A stretch of DNA of 64,000 nucleotides from assembly GCF_000304475.1 (NCBI RefSeq), contig NC_018941.1, positions 806,001-870,000 on the forward strand. The letters run 5' to 3'. The notes below the pieces were generated by a model. That model made no database searches. It was not told the DNA's origin and saw only the letters and a list, made by a program, of their open reading frames with translations. Of this stretch, positions 29,178 to 39,355 are shown piece after piece. Each line of letters starts with the position of its first letter. The stretch's first letter is position 1. Origin of the DNA: Kazachstania africana CBS 2517. Its lineage: Eukaryota > Ascomycota > Saccharomycetes > Saccharomycetales > Saccharomycetaceae. Position numbers and translations under genes: made by a program.

Positions 29178-30935
29178 TTAAGCATCTAGAACACAGCCTT
29201 GGGATGCATTGGATACCAATTTAGCGTACTTAGATAAAGTACCTCTAGTGTAACGAGGGGGTGGAGCTGTCCATTGAGATCTACGTTGAGATAACTCTTC
29301 TTCAGAGACTAATAAATCGATCTTATTGTTATCAGAATCAATAATAATTTCATCGCCATCTTTGACTAAGGCCACTGGACCACCTTCAGCGGCTTCTGGG
29401 ACGACATGGCCAATTAAGAAACCATGAGAGCCACCAGAGAATCTACCGTCAGTAAGTAAAGCGACATCCTTTCCTAAACCATAACCCATCAAAGCAGAAG
29501 AAGGTTTTAACATTTCTGGCATACCTGGACCACCTTTTGGACCCTCATATCTAATAATGACTACAGTCTTTTCGCCCTTTTTAATTTCACCGTTTTCAAG
29601 TGCTTTGATGAAACCATCTTCCTCATCAAATACTCTAGCCTTACCTTTGAAATATGTACCTTCTTTACCAGTAATCTTTCCAACCGCACCACCTGGTGCT
29701 AAAGAGCCGTAGAGAATTTGTAAATGACCTGTCTCCTTGATTGGATTACTTAGTGGTCTAATGATATCTTGTTCTGTTGGTAAAGAGTCTGCCTTAGCAG
29801 CACGTTCGGCCAAAGTTTCACCAGTGATTGTTAGTGTATTACCATTCAAGAATCCATTATCATAAAGGAATTTGATGACAGATTGAGTACCACCTACCTT
29901 GATCAGATCAGCCATAACATATTTTCCTGATGGTTTGAAATCACCTAATAATGGTGTCTTATCACTAATTCTTTGGAAGTCATCAGGTGTGATTTTGACA
30001 CCTGCTGAATGGGCAATGGCAACTAAATGAAGAACGGCATTTGTCGAACCACCCGTTGCAACCACATAGGTAATAGCATTTTCAAAAGATTCCTTTGTAA
30101 AAATATCTCTAGGTAAAATGTTCAACTCCATCGTCTTTTTGATAGCCTCACCAATGTTGTCACATTCTGCTAGTTTCTCGTTGGAAACGGCTGGGAAGGA
30201 AGAGGAATTTGGCAAAGTTATACCAAGAACTTCAGCGGCAGATGCCATAGTATTAGCTGTGTACATACCACCACAAGAACCCGGACCAGGACATGAATGC
30301 TCAACGACATCTTTTCTCTCTTGTTCAGTGAAATTTTTGGAGATGTATTGCCCATAAGATTGGAAAGCAGAAACAACATCAATATTTTCTGGGATGTTTT
30401 TAGAGCCGCAAGTTGGATGCCCTGGTAAGATAGTACCACCATAAACCATAATCGATGGTCGATTATGTCTACCCATAGCAATCATAACACCTGGCATATT
30501 TTTGTCACAGGAAGGAATAGCGATGTTTGCGTCATAATGTTGGGCCATCATAATAGTTTCAAATGAATCAGCAATAATTTCCCTACTTTGTAAAGAATAT
30601 CTCATACCTGCAGTACCCATAGAAATACCATCAGAGACACCAATGGTGTTAAATTGCATAGCTTTCAAACCTGCTTTTTCAACTGAGCTGGAACATCTAT
30701 GGTTCAAATCTAGCAAATGCATGTTACATGGATTACCAGACCACCAACAAGAACCAACACCAACTTGAGCCTTTTTAAAATCATCTTTTTTAAAACCTGT
30801 TGCATACAACATGGCTTGTGATGCACCTTGACCTTTTGGCTCGGTGATCTGATAGGAATATTTATTCAATTTCTTAGCAATTGCATTAGTTGTCGAGAAC
30901 TGCCTTCTACAGGACAATCTTGTTAAGAGACTCAT
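29178..30935 (-). CDS. ILV3: Dihydroxyacid dehydratase Ilv3, mitochondrial
   Basis: Encodes 585 residues, the same length as S. cerevisiae Ilv3. It dehydrates 2,3-dihydroxy-isovalerate and 2,3-dihydroxy-3-methylvalerate in the third common step of valine and isoleucine synthesis. A basic, Ser/Thr-rich N-terminus ([15 protein letters not shown]) is a mitochondrial presequence. IlvD/Edd family motifs are intact, including [14 protein letters not shown] and [15 protein letters not shown] with the cysteines expected for the iron-sulfur cluster, and [11 protein letters not shown] near the C-terminus. In S. cerevisiae this gene is YJR016C, so its place beside YCH1 (YGR203W) marks a different arrangement. 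It is divergent from YCH1 (238-bp gap). Confidence 0.98.
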   Translation of the reverse strand: MSLLTRLSCRRQFSTTNAIAKKLNKYSYQITEPKGQGASQAMLYATGFKKDDFKKAQVGVGSCWWSGNPCNMHLLDLNHRCSSSVEKAGLKAMQFNTIGVSDGISMGTAGMRYSLQSREIIADSFETIMMAQHYDANIAIPSCDKNMPGVMIAMGRHNRPSIMVYGGTILPGHPTCGSKNIPENIDVVSAFQSYGQYISKNFTEQERKDVVEHSCPGPGSCGGMYTANTMASAAEVLGITLPNSSSFPAVSNEKLAECDNIGEAIKKTMELNILPRDIFTKESFENAITYVVATGGSTNAVLHLVAIAHSAGVKITPDDFQRISDKTPLLGDFKPSGKYVMADLIKVGGTQSVIKFLYDNGFLNGNTLTITGETLAERAAKADSLPTEQDIIRPLSNPIKETGHLQILYGSLAPGGAVGKITGKEGTYFKGKARVFDEEDGFIKALENGEIKKGEKTVVIIRYEGPKGGPGMPEMLKPSSALMGYGLGKDVALLTDGRFSGGSHGFLIGHVVPEAAEGGPVALVKDGDEIIIDSDNNKIDLLVSEEELSQRRSQWTAPPPRYTRGTLSKYAKLVSNASQGCVLDA

Positions 30936-31173
30936 ATTTGTTCTCGATGTTCGACAGTCTTCATCTGAAAACCAGAAACTGAGATGTCTAACTAAATTTC
31001 GCTTATTTAAGTATCTAGTGAGATATGATGAATCATCGTTGCAAAAAAATCAATAATTTAGATTCCGGTTCAGGCGAACGACTTTCGAAGGAGGCGATTA
31101 AATTAGTAACCTTAACACTCAAGCAACACGTAAAAAAGTGTTTTACTAACATATATAGTATACGCTAGAGGGA

Positions 31174-31611
31174 ATGGATTCAAGGTCTATAGCAGACGTC
31201 AAATATTTGGAACCGTCTGATCTATATGACTGGATAACACAAGGCCATAGTTCTCCATTTCAAGTTATCGACGTTAGAGGCTCTGATTACATCGGTGGCC
31301 ATATTATAAACTGTTGGAATTATCCATACAAAAAATTGACAAGGGATGATGCTGGCTTGGATGACTTGAAGAAAAATCTTCTAAAATTGACTCAAGGTAC
31401 TGATACTACTATAAATGTTGTATTTCACTGCGCACAATCGCAACAAAGAGGCCCCTCGGCGGCCGTAAAGTTTCTCAGAAGTCTTAACGAAAAGGAGTTG
31501 TCTGTCTTCCACATTTGGATACTGAGAGGTGGTTTCAATAAGTGGCAAGATGTTTATGGCGAAGACCATCTGGTAACTGAAGGGTATGAACCCGCTTTAT
31601 GGGCTTGGTAG
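31174..31611 (+). CDS. YCH1: Rhodanese-fold Cdc25-like phosphatase Ych1
   Basis: Encodes 145 residues (S. cerevisiae Ych1 is 148), a single rhodanese domain of the Cdc25/Arr2 type. The phosphatase loop HCAQSQQRG gives His85, the nucleophile Cys86 and Arg92 in a CX5R pattern. The six-residue active-site loop is typical of phosphatase rather than sulfurtransferase members. An upstream hydrophobic FQVIDVRGSDYIGGHI is the usual first rhodanese motif. Biological substrate unknown. First gene of the YGR203W-YGR218W block. Confidence 0.93.
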   Translation: MDSRSIADVKYLEPSDLYDWITQGHSSPFQVIDVRGSDYIGGHIINCWNYPYKKLTRDDAGLDDLKKNLLKLTQGTDTTINVVFHCAQSQQRGPSAAVKFLRSLNEKELSVFHIWILRGGFNKWQDVYGEDHLVTEGYEPALWAW

Positions 31612-32213
31612 GCCTGCAGTCATAAGCCATTCAATATTGACCTTGAAAATACGTTTCACGTTCGCCGTCAAACGTCAGGAGGATATAAATATATTGCAAT
31701 ATCCATCTAACTCCACCAAAATATACTTTTGGGAAGGATATTTCAATCAAAGCCTGACTGAAGTGACAATAAAGTGAAGCAAGTTTTATAAAGTAAATAA
31801 CATATAGTAGGACGTTGAAAGGTACTTCCTGTACAAGAAAGTGCCCTTAGTTCTATAATATCCACATTTTCTAATCGTACAGCTATATTTAAAAAGAAGC
31901 TCGAATCAACAAAGAAACGTGATATGACATACTACAACTGTGAGAAAATAAATCTTTTTCGATAAGAGGGCGTAAAGCAACCAAGAATAATGACACTAAA
32001 TAGATATCTTGTCCCCATCGAATTGTAAACTTAACTTTTTTCGCATGTTAACTTCGTTTAATTCTGAGCACAACAAATATTCTGCCATTAATTAATACTT
32101 GAAAAGTGTGACTTCTTCGCATTATATAAAAAGGTAACTCTGATATTGAGGAAAAAGGAAAAAAAACAGGCACAATATAATTTAGCAAGTTTCTCGAAGC
32201 AACAAGACCAGAA
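31612..32213. other. YCH1-ADE3 intergenic region
   Basis: About 600 bp forming the ADE3 promoter. No gene was seen. I found no exact TGASTCA Gcn4/Bas1-type site, although TGACTT occurs near 32109. Confidence 0.5.
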
Positions 32214-35093
32214 ATGCCAGGAAGCATAATTGATGGTAAAGCATATGCTTTGGAGGTTCGTAACACAATCTCATCAGAAATTGAGCAATTGAAAACGAAG
32301 TTATCGACATTTGAACCATGTCTTGCGATTATTCAAGTCGGAGATCGTCCTGATTCCGCTACTTATGTTCGTATGAAACGTAAAGCTGCTACCGAGGCTA
32401 AGATTAAAGTTGACTTTATCCATTTACCAGATAACATAACTGAGCAATCTTTGCTGTCAAAGGTCGAAGCTTTAAATAGTGATGATAAAACTCATGGTAT
32501 TATCATTCAATTGCCTTTGCCATCCCACTTGAATGAAACAAGGATCACATCTGCTGTGGCAGCTAAGAAGGATGTCGATGGTTTTGGTCCTTACAACATC
32601 GGTGAGCTAAATAAGAAGAATGGTGACCCATTCTTCGTTCCATGCACTCCTAAAGGTATCATTGAATTATTGCATCATTATAAAGTTCAATTTGTTGGTG
32701 CAAAAGCTGTTGTCATTGGCAGGTCCGACATTGTAGGCTCACCTGTAGCAGAACTATTGAAGTCCTTAAATTGTACCGTGACAACTGTACATTCCTATAC
32801 CAAAGACATACCATCTTACCTGAATGACGCAGATATTGTAGTTGTAGCAATTGGTAAACCCCAATTTGTTAAAGGTGAGTGGTTTAAGGATAACAAAAAG
32901 AATTGTGTTGTGATTGATGTTGGTACTAATTATATAGAAGATAAAACGAAAAAATCCGGTGTAAGATGTGTCGGAGACGTGGAATTTGATGAGGCTATCA
33001 AATATGTCAAGTTAATTACCCCAGTCCCCGGTGGTGTAGGTCCCATGACTGTCGCTATGTTGATGCAAAACACATTTGTTGCTGCTATGAGACAAGCCAA
33101 AGATGAGTTGATAATTTCTGAAGAAGATGAAAGATTACAAAAACCCTTTTACGAACTTTTATCATTAGAATTGAAGAAACCTGTCCCGTCAGACTATGAA
33201 ATATCAAGGGAACAATTTCCTAAGGCTATTACTCAAATTGCTGAGGAAGCAGGTGTTTTAAAATCGGAATTTGAACCTTATGGCCACGTTAAGGGCAAAA
33301 TTGACCTGAAAATACTTAATCGTCTACAAGATAATGTCAACGGTAAATATATCTTAGTTACTGGTATCACTCCAACGCCACTCGGCGAAGGTAAATCAAC
33401 CACGACTGTTGGCTTAGCCCAAGCATTGGGTGCCCATTTGAATAAAAAAGTAATTGCCAATGTTCGTCAACCATCAATGGGTCCCACATTCGGCATTAAA
33501 GGTGGTGCTGCAGGTGGTGGTTATTCTCAGGTTATCCCAATGGATGAATTCAACTTGCATTTAACTGGTGATATTCATGCTATATCAGCAGCAAATAATT
33601 TACTTGCTGCCGCAATTGACACAAGGATGTTTCACGAGGCTACTCAAAAAGATGGTCCCTTATACAAAAGGCTTGTCCCGGCAAAAAACGGTAAACGTAC
33701 CTTTACCAAATCTATGTTAAAAAGATTGAGCAAACTAGGAATTAACAAGACTAATCCGGACGAACTAACTGCAGAGGAAATCACGAGATTTGCTCGACTA
33801 AATATTGACCCAGAAACGGTTACTTGGAGAAGAGTTGTTGACTGTAATGATAGATTTTTGAGAGGAATAACCATCGGTGAGGCACCTACTGAACGTGGCT
33901 TCACTAGGAAGACTGGCTTTGATATTTCTGTTGCATCTGAATGTATGGCTATACTTGCTTTATCGGATTCTTTAGAAGATATGAGAGAAAGATTGGGTAA
34001 TATCGTTGTTGGAACAAACCAAGAAACTGGTGAACCTATTACTTGTGAAGATATCGGTTGTGCTGGTGCAATGACAGCATTGCTAAAAGATGCCATTAAA
34101 CCGAATGTAATGCAAACGTTAGAAGGTACCCCTGTGTTTGTTCATGCAGGTCCATTTGCCAATATTTCTATCGGTGCCAGTTCAGTGCTTGCTGATAAGA
34201 TCGCATTAAAGCTTACTGGTGTAAATAAAAATCTCTCTAATGAATTGAAGGAATTGAATACCGGCTATGTGATTACCGAAGCAGGCTTTGATTTTACTAT
34301 GGGTGGCGAAAGATTTATAAACATCAAATGTCGTTCATCTGGACTGGTACCGGATGTAGTAATTATTGTTGCTACAGTAAGAGCCCTAAAAGTTCATGGT
34401 GGCGGCCCAGAAGTCAAGGCTGGCGCACCACTACCAGCAGAATACTCCTCTGAAAATATTGATTTGCTACAAAAGGGCTGTGCCAACTTGGCCAAGCATA
34501 TTGCAAATGCGAAACAATTTAACCTACCTGTTATTGTTGCTATCAATAAAATGTCTAGTGATACACAACGCGAGCACGAAGTGATCAAAGAAGAAGCGCT
34601 CAAAGCAGGTGCATCCGACGCTGTGGTTTCAAATCATTGGGAAGAAGGTGGCCGTGGTGCAATTGATTTAGCACAGAGTGTAATTAAGATTTCGAAAGAT
34701 GAAAATCCAGGTGATTTCAAATTCTTGTATGAAACTGATAACTCTACTACTATTGAGGAAAAAATTACAGGGATCGCTCAAAAGATGTATGGAGCTGCCA
34801 ATGTTGAATTTTCAGAAGAGGCCAAGAAAAAGATTGAGTTATATACAAAACAAGGTTTCCAAGGATTACCAATTTGCATAGCTAAGACACAATATTCACT
34901 GTCTCATGATCCTCTTTTGAAAGGTGTACCATCTGGTTTCACGTTCCCCATCAGAGACGTTAGAATTGCAACCGGTGCAAAATATTTATACGCGCTAGCT
35001 GCTGAAATACAAACTATTCCAGGTTTACCAACTCATTGTGGTTTCATGGAGATAGAAGTTAATGAAGATGGTGAAATCGAAGGTATGTTTTAG
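32214..35093 (+). CDS. ADE3: Trifunctional C1-tetrahydrofolate synthase, cytosolic
   Basis: Encodes 959 residues (S. cerevisiae Ade3 is 946). One polypeptide with methylene-THF dehydrogenase, methenyl-THF cyclohydrolase and formyl-THF synthetase activities supplies one-carbon units for purines, thymidylate and methionine. The N-terminal dehydrogenase/cyclohydrolase domain (about 1-300) has the lysine-containing YVRMKRKAA, VVIGRSDIVGSP and the PVPGGVGPMT signature. The synthetase part (about 330-959) has TPTPLGEGKSTT (about 384-396), the ATP-binding loop. There is no mitochondrial presequence (begins MPGSIIDGKAYA), separating it from MIS1. Position matches YGR204W. Confidence 0.97.
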   Translation: MPGSIIDGKAYALEVRNTISSEIEQLKTKLSTFEPCLAIIQVGDRPDSATYVRMKRKAATEAKIKVDFIHLPDNITEQSLLSKVEALNSDDKTHGIIIQLPLPSHLNETRITSAVAAKKDVDGFGPYNIGELNKKNGDPFFVPCTPKGIIELLHHYKVQFVGAKAVVIGRSDIVGSPVAELLKSLNCTVTTVHSYTKDIPSYLNDADIVVVAIGKPQFVKGEWFKDNKKNCVVIDVGTNYIEDKTKKSGVRCVGDVEFDEAIKYVKLITPVPGGVGPMTVAMLMQNTFVAAMRQAKDELIISEEDERLQKPFYELLSLELKKPVPSDYEISREQFPKAITQIAEEAGVLKSEFEPYGHVKGKIDLKILNRLQDNVNGKYILVTGITPTPLGEGKSTTTVGLAQALGAHLNKKVIANVRQPSMGPTFGIKGGAAGGGYSQVIPMDEFNLHLTGDIHAISAANNLLAAAIDTRMFHEATQKDGPLYKRLVPAKNGKRTFTKSMLKRLSKLGINKTNPDELTAEEITRFARLNIDPETVTWRRVVDCNDRFLRGITIGEAPTERGFTRKTGFDISVASECMAILALSDSLEDMRERLGNIVVGTNQETGEPITCEDIGCAGAMTALLKDAIKPNVMQTLEGTPVFVHAGPFANISIGASSVLADKIALKLTGVNKNLSNELKELNTGYVITEAGFDFTMGGERFINIKCRSSGLVPDVVIIVATVRALKVHGGGPEVKAGAPLPAEYSSENIDLLQKGCANLAKHIANAKQFNLPVIVAINKMSSDTQREHEVIKEEALKAGASDAVVSNHWEEGGRGAIDLAQSVIKISKDENPGDFKFLYETDNSTTIEEKITGIAQKMYGAANVEFSEEAKKKIELYTKQGFQGLPICIAKTQYSLSHDPLLKGVPSGFTFPIRDVRIATGAKYLYALAAEIQTIPGLPTHCGFMEIEVNEDGEIEGMF

Positions 35094-35191
35094 ATATGTA
35101 TCAACTAGAAGTAGTTTATTATACAAAGTATACATATGATGTTTTTCCAATGGCAAGAGTGCGAAATTTCGCATTGTTATAAAAAATGGTA

Positions 35192-35241
35192 TGATTCAAT
35201 TTGGCATTGAGGACTTTACAATGCAACAGTTGCTAAAGTGA
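35192..35241 (+). promoter_or_regulatory. Upstream open reading frame before TDA10
   Basis: An ATG at 35192 opens a 16-codon frame ending with TGA at 35239-35241, and an in-frame ATG at 35221 gives a 6-codon version. The stop is five bases before the TDA10 ATG (35247). If transcripts start upstream of 35192 this uORF would limit TDA10 translation, with reinitiation made hard by the short gap. Depends on the unknown transcription start. Confidence 0.35.
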
Positions 35242-35246
35242 TCAAT

Positions 35247-36122
35247 ATGGTTGATAATAAAGTCATAGATTATACATTTGAGTTTGTAGACACCTATATC
35301 CCTCAATGGTTTGAAACAGGAACAAAAGGCCCGCTTTTCATATACGTGTCCGGGCCTCAAGGCTCAGGCAAGACCTTCACCAGTCAGAAACTATATGAAC
35401 ATCTGGTTTCACAATACGGAGAAGAGAAAAATATAGCTTTAGCATCAATTGATGACTTTTACTTAACACACGAGGCCCAAATTTCCTTGAATTCTCAGTA
35501 TCCAAACAATAAACTATTGCAAGGCAGGGGTTTACCAGGCACACATGATATGTCACTATTGAATAGCTGTTTACGTTCAATTTTGCAAAGTGAGAGTAAC
35601 GGTGAGGATAAGGACACAGTATTATTGCCAAGATATGACAAATCCAAGTTTAATGGCGAAGGGGATAGAAGTGAGGAAGTGGCTCGAGTAAAATTACCTG
35701 TCGATATTTTTATATTGGAGGGTTGGTTTTTAGGTTTCAATCCTATTTTAGGCAACCTAGGGGAAGAAGTGGAGACTATGGTGGAAGGAGATATGATTGA
35801 CGTCAATGCTAAGCTGTTCATGTATGGCGATCTTATGTGGAAAAATCCAGAAATTCACTCACTGGGGATTGTATTTGATACCGATGACATTAACAATGTT
35901 TATGAATGGAGATTAGAGCAAGAGCATAGGAGCATTGAACTGAATGGGTCTGGTATGACAAATGAAAAGGTGAAATTATTTGTTGACAAGTACTTTCCTT
36001 GCTACCAATTATATTATGAGGCATTGGTCCGCAGCGAAAATTTGGGTTCAATAGCCACGTTAACTTTGGGGATCGATCTCAACAGAAATACATATTCTAC
36101 CAAGACTAGAAGCATAGAATAA
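35247..36122 (+). CDS. TDA10: P-loop kinase-like ATPase Tda10
   Basis: Encodes 291 residues from the ATG at 35247 (S. cerevisiae Tda10 is 290). It is an ATP-binding protein structurally related to glycerate kinase and pantothenate/uridine kinases. The Walker A loop GPQGSGKT is at residues 36-43. DDFYLTHEAQ follows at the position of the catalytic Asp of this kinase fold, and LEGWFLGFNP downstream matches the family. The substrate in yeast is not established. A GTG three codons upstream is in frame, but the ATG is the sensible start. Position matches YGR205W. Confidence 0.93.
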   Translation: MVDNKVIDYTFEFVDTYIPQWFETGTKGPLFIYVSGPQGSGKTFTSQKLYEHLVSQYGEEKNIALASIDDFYLTHEAQISLNSQYPNNKLLQGRGLPGTHDMSLLNSCLRSILQSESNGEDKDTVLLPRYDKSKFNGEGDRSEEVARVKLPVDIFILEGWFLGFNPILGNLGEEVETMVEGDMIDVNAKLFMYGDLMWKNPEIHSLGIVFDTDDINNVYEWRLEQEHRSIELNGSGMTNEKVKLFVDKYFPCYQLYYEALVRSENLGSIATLTLGIDLNRNTYSTKTRSIE

Positions 36123-36282
36123 TTCAAAGATGTAAGCGAATTTTTCTGTATTTACCTGTGTAGTACTCTATTTATAATGACTATTAAATGACTTTGTATG
36201 ATATTCAAATCCATAAGCTTAAAAAAAAAAAGGTTTAATCAAAACTATCGATCGAGCAAGAGACAAAGCGTATAACAGGAAA

Positions 36283-36585
36283 ATGAGTAATATTAACTAT
36301 CAAGAACTCTTGAGGAAGATTCCTTTGTATAATAAATATGGCGACGACTATCCAGATAAGATGCTTCCCAAATTGGACGTTCCTGAAATAAAGATCCAGC
36401 CACTACCACCAATAAACAAAACGATAGAGGCATGGATAACAGAACTCGATAAAGCTGTTGACTATTGGTCAAAATATAGTGATAATAACATTAAAGAATT
36501 TAATGATTGGTATAATAAAAAGTATCTAAGTAATAAACCACCTGGTTTGGTAAATAGCAGTGTATTATCACCGGTACATAAGTAA
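36283..36585 (+). CDS. MVB12: ESCRT-I subunit Mvb12
   Basis: Encodes 100 residues (S. cerevisiae Mvb12 is 101). It stabilises ESCRT-I, with Vps23, Vps28 and Vps37, in sorting ubiquitylated cargo into multivesicular bodies. The sequence has the LLRKIPLYNKYG start and a Pro-rich middle (LDVPEIKIQPLPPINKT) followed by a short helix with Trp residues (EAWITELDKAVDYWSKY). Small and without catalytic motifs. Identification rests on size, these segments and synteny with YGR206W. It converges on CIR1 with a 36-bp gap. Confidence 0.9.
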   Translation: MSNINYQELLRKIPLYNKYGDDYPDKMLPKLDVPEIKIQPLPPINKTIEAWITELDKAVDYWSKYSDNNIKEFNDWYNKKYLSNKPPGLVNSSVLSPVHK

Positions 36586-36621
36586 AAAAAAGTCATATGA
36601 TAACGTACATAATATTCATTT

Positions 36622-37395
36622 TTAAAGAATTTTTTCTCTTTTCAAGTTTTCAAGTAAGGCGTCGACATTAGGTACTTTAATACCCTTCTTCTTTGGCTTT
36701 GGTTCATTAAGTTCTAGTAGCTCAATGGTGGGATTCAAATCGATGTCATTGAAATTTTCTGTTAGGGTCAACTTTGGAATCTTTTGTCTTTTTACCTTCA
36801 TTAGTTTAGAGAGCCCTACATATCTAGGAGTGTTTAGTCTGAGATCACAAGTAATGACTAGTGGGAATCTTGATATCAACGTCTGTGTTCCGCCGTCAAT
36901 TTCTCTACTGACTTTAACTTCATCACTTAAAAATTCTACTTTTGAAGCGTTTGTTACTTGTGGCCAATCCAAGAGGCCAGCCAACATTTGTCCCGTATTA
37001 TTATAATCATTATCAATTGATTGCTTGCCCAGTAGAATCAGATCGAATTCATTTTTAAGAACGAACTTCTTCAAGATTTTAGCAATGGTTAATGGATCCA
37101 ATAGATTAGTTTCAATATTTGAATTATTTTCGATCAACGTGACGTTATTAATACCTTTTGCTAAACAATTCTTTAGTATATCTTCATTCTTAGTAGATCC
37201 TATTGATACGGCATGAGTGACAGCATTTGGGATATTCAATGCTTGTTCGATTGCAATGTCATCGAAAGGGTTAATACTAAATTTATAGCCAGTCGCTTCG
37301 ATTCCTTTCCTTGTTGCATTTATCTTAGGTTTAAGCTGGTAGTCTAATACCCTCTTAACGGGCACCAAAACTCTCAAATTCTGCTTTGAAGCCAT
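36622..37395 (-). CDS. CIR1: Electron transfer flavoprotein beta subunit, mitochondrial
   Basis: Encodes 257 residues (S. cerevisiae Cir1 is 261). It is the ETF beta subunit, partner of Aim45 (ETF alpha) and Cir2 (ETF dehydrogenase) in the mitochondrial matrix. Family features are LVPVKRVLDYQLKPK at the start and INPFDDIAIEQAL. LLGKQSIDNDYNNTGQMLAGLLDWPQ is the beta-ETF AMP-binding segment. A late LRLNTPRYVGLSKLMKVKRQ block contains the beta-ETF recognition-loop region. ATG at 37395. Position and strand match YGR207C. It is divergent from SER2. Confidence 0.95.
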   Translation of the reverse strand: MASKQNLRVLVPVKRVLDYQLKPKINATRKGIEATGYKFSINPFDDIAIEQALNIPNAVTHAVSIGSTKNEDILKNCLAKGINNVTLIENNSNIETNLLDPLTIAKILKKFVLKNEFDLILLGKQSIDNDYNNTGQMLAGLLDWPQVTNASKVEFLSDEVKVSREIDGGTQTLISRFPLVITCDLRLNTPRYVGLSKLMKVKRQKIPKLTLTENFNDIDLNPTIELLELNEPKPKKKGIKVPNVDALLENLKREKIL

Positions 37396-37880
37396 CTTGT
37401 CGTCATATATGTAGATGTGTCGTCCAATATACTGATAGAATCACTTCTTTTTTTTCCCTCTAACTACAGGGGGTAAAGATGACAGAGATCGATCTTATTT
37501 GTTAGCGAAGATAAGCATATATAAGAAGCCATGGTTATTGTCAAAGTGAATTGCAAGTAAGAATGTGATACCGTTGCGGATACCTTGTAAGTTAGAATAC
37601 ATGATAGAGATAGGGTCACCGCCGTGTCAAATCAAGAAATTTCTGAGTAGATCATTACCACGACAGCATATATGAATGTCTAAATATTGTACGATGCAAC
37701 GCATACATTTTTTTGACTCTTGCTGTTTACAACCATCAAAGTTAGAGTCATGTTATACTTTTGTTTTTCCTTTTTTTTGCCAATCTCGAGTAAATTAGAT
37801 GTTATATATCAAGAGATCGAAGAAAAAAAATTAAAAGTGAGATAATCAAGATATTGCAGTAAGAGATATTGGCATTGAAG
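37396..37880. other. Divergent CIR1-SER2 promoter region
   Basis: About 485 bp with T-rich tracts near 37448 and 37770. No gene or confident regulatory motif was assigned. Confidence 0.5.
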
Positions 37881-38783
37881 ATGACATCTGATTGTATGCA
37901 AAAGTTTGTTATTACAGTGATTTCGCATGGAGACATACTTGATATTGTTCCATTTGAAAAGACTATTTCAAAAGAATGTAACATAGTTAAAACGATAAAG
38001 TTGTCATCCAGAAGCTCAGATATTCACGTTGAAAGTGTAGAGAGGCCTCAAGACATAGATACCGCTGCTCATGACGTGATTATTCAGAAAGACGATGAGT
38101 ACCGTCGTAATAAGAAATTAGTGGTGTTTGATATGGATTCTACACTGATTTACCAAGAAGTGATTGAATTAATAGCTGCGTATGCTAATGTTGAAGACAA
38201 AGTGCGTTCTATTACGAACCGTGCTATGAATAACGAAATTGATTTTAAAGAGTCTTTAAAGGAAAGAGTTGCGTTACTGAAAGGGATACGGTTTGAAGAT
38301 ATATTGAATGAAATAAAGGATAAATTGGTGATAACTGAAGGTGTTACAGATCTTTGTCACGTTTTGAAAGAAGATGGCGTCCATTTAGCTGTATTAAGTG
38401 GTGGATTTATTGAATTTGCAGAAGTGATTAAGAAGAAGTTGAATTTAGATGTTGCATGTGCAAACGTTTTGGAGAGAGATTCTAATGGTATATTGACTGG
38501 GAAATTAGTCAATCTTGACGAAATTGTAGATGGTGAATTCAAAGCTAATAAATTACTTTCCATGTGCAAAGAACTAAACGTGCCAGTGAAATCAAGTGTA
38601 ATGATTGGAGATGGTGGTAATGATTTACCGGCGATGTCAGTCGCAGGATTCGGTGTTGCATGGAATGCTAAACCAATAGTTCAAATGAAAGCGCCAAGTA
38701 AATTAAACACCAAGTCTTTAAGTGATGTCTTGTACATATTTGGATACACACAAGAGGAAATTAATGAAAAAAGACGTCATTAA
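37881..38783 (+). CDS. SER2: Phosphoserine phosphatase Ser2
   Basis: Encodes 300 residues from the ATG at 37881 (S. cerevisiae Ser2 is 309). It hydrolyses 3-phosphoserine in the last step of serine synthesis from 3-phosphoglycerate. A HAD-family fold is shown by motif I FDMDST (nucleophile Asp84, Asp86), the motif II serine in AVLSGGF, and MIGDGGNDLPAM with the metal-binding acids. The N-terminal part (about 1-75) lacks these motifs and corresponds to the regulatory extension. A second ATG at 37896 (MQKFVITVISHG) aligns better with the S. cerevisiae N-terminus and may be the real start. Synteny: YGR208W. Confidence 0.96.
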   Translation: MTSDCMQKFVITVISHGDILDIVPFEKTISKECNIVKTIKLSSRSSDIHVESVERPQDIDTAAHDVIIQKDDEYRRNKKLVVFDMDSTLIYQEVIELIAAYANVEDKVRSITNRAMNNEIDFKESLKERVALLKGIRFEDILNEIKDKLVITEGVTDLCHVLKEDGVHLAVLSGGFIEFAEVIKKKLNLDVACANVLERDSNGILTGKLVNLDEIVDGEFKANKLLSMCKELNVPVKSSVMIGDGGNDLPAMSVAGFGVAWNAKPIVQMKAPSKLNTKSLSDVLYIFGYTQEEINEKRRH

Positions 38784-38868
38784 TATGAATTAATATTTAT
38801 ACTTGAAAAATTATTATCCTTTATATAAAATTATGATAGAAACTAATTGGAAGAGGAAATATAACCTC

Positions 38869-39183
38869 TTATATGTTAGAAACAATGTTTTGCTTGATGG
38901 CAGCCATGTTAGCACCGACGACCTTGGCGATTTCCTTACCGTTCTTGAAGAAGACTAAAGTTGGCATAGCAGAAATTTCTAATTTTTGGGCTAAATCTGG
39001 GACAGCATCGACATCAACCTTGTAGAAACCAGCTTGAGAGTATTGTTCACTGAATTTTTCGATCATTGGAGAGATCATCTTACAAGGGCCACACCATGTA
39101 GCGAAAAAATCGACAACGATTAATTTATCTTGAGCTTGTAAAGCAGAATCGAATTCGGCAACAGAGTTAATTTCTTGGACCAT
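38869..39183 (-). CDS. TRX2: Cytosolic thioredoxin
   Basis: Encodes 104 residues from the ATG at 39183; the frame continues upstream but the extension is not thioredoxin-like. The active site WCGPC has Cys31 and Cys34, the resolving cis-proline is in SAMPT, and Asp25 is in place. It reduces disulfides in ribonucleotide reductase, peroxiredoxins and PAPS reductase, and is itself reduced by Trr1. Synteny with YGR209C makes it the TRX2 copy rather than TRX1. A TTACTAA Yap1 site lies 166 bp upstream. It converges on SER2 with an 85-bp gap. Confidence 0.97.
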   Translation of the reverse strand: MVQEINSVAEFDSALQAQDKLIVVDFFATWCGPCKMISPMIEKFSEQYSQAGFYKVDVDAVPDLAQKLEISAMPTLVFFKNGKEIAKVVGANMAAIKQNIVSNI

Positions 39184-39348
39184 TGTGTAGTATATTTGAG
39201 TGCTATTATATGTGAGTATACGTTTGTATAAAATCCTGATGGTAACAACAGCTTTAAAAACTTGCACTCGTGGGCTCTTTATATATGGAAAAACCAAATC
39301 CAGCAATGCTGTCTTTCTCTGTCTCTGTCTCTCTCTCTCTCTCTCGTC

Positions 39349-39355
39349 TTACTAA
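39349..39355. promoter_or_regulatory. Yap1 recognition element (TTACTAA) upstream of TRX2
   Basis: TTACTAA is the consensus Yap1 site and sits 166 bp before the TRX2 ATG. S. cerevisiae TRX2 is a classic Yap1/Skn7 target with such sites, so oxidative-stress induction is the expected behaviour here. Confidence 0.65.

Noticed and set aside
39184..39306. N-terminal extension of the thioredoxin (possible mitochondrial form)
   Set aside because: The extension is leader-like and not conserved in thioredoxins; MVQEINS is the normal cytosolic start.
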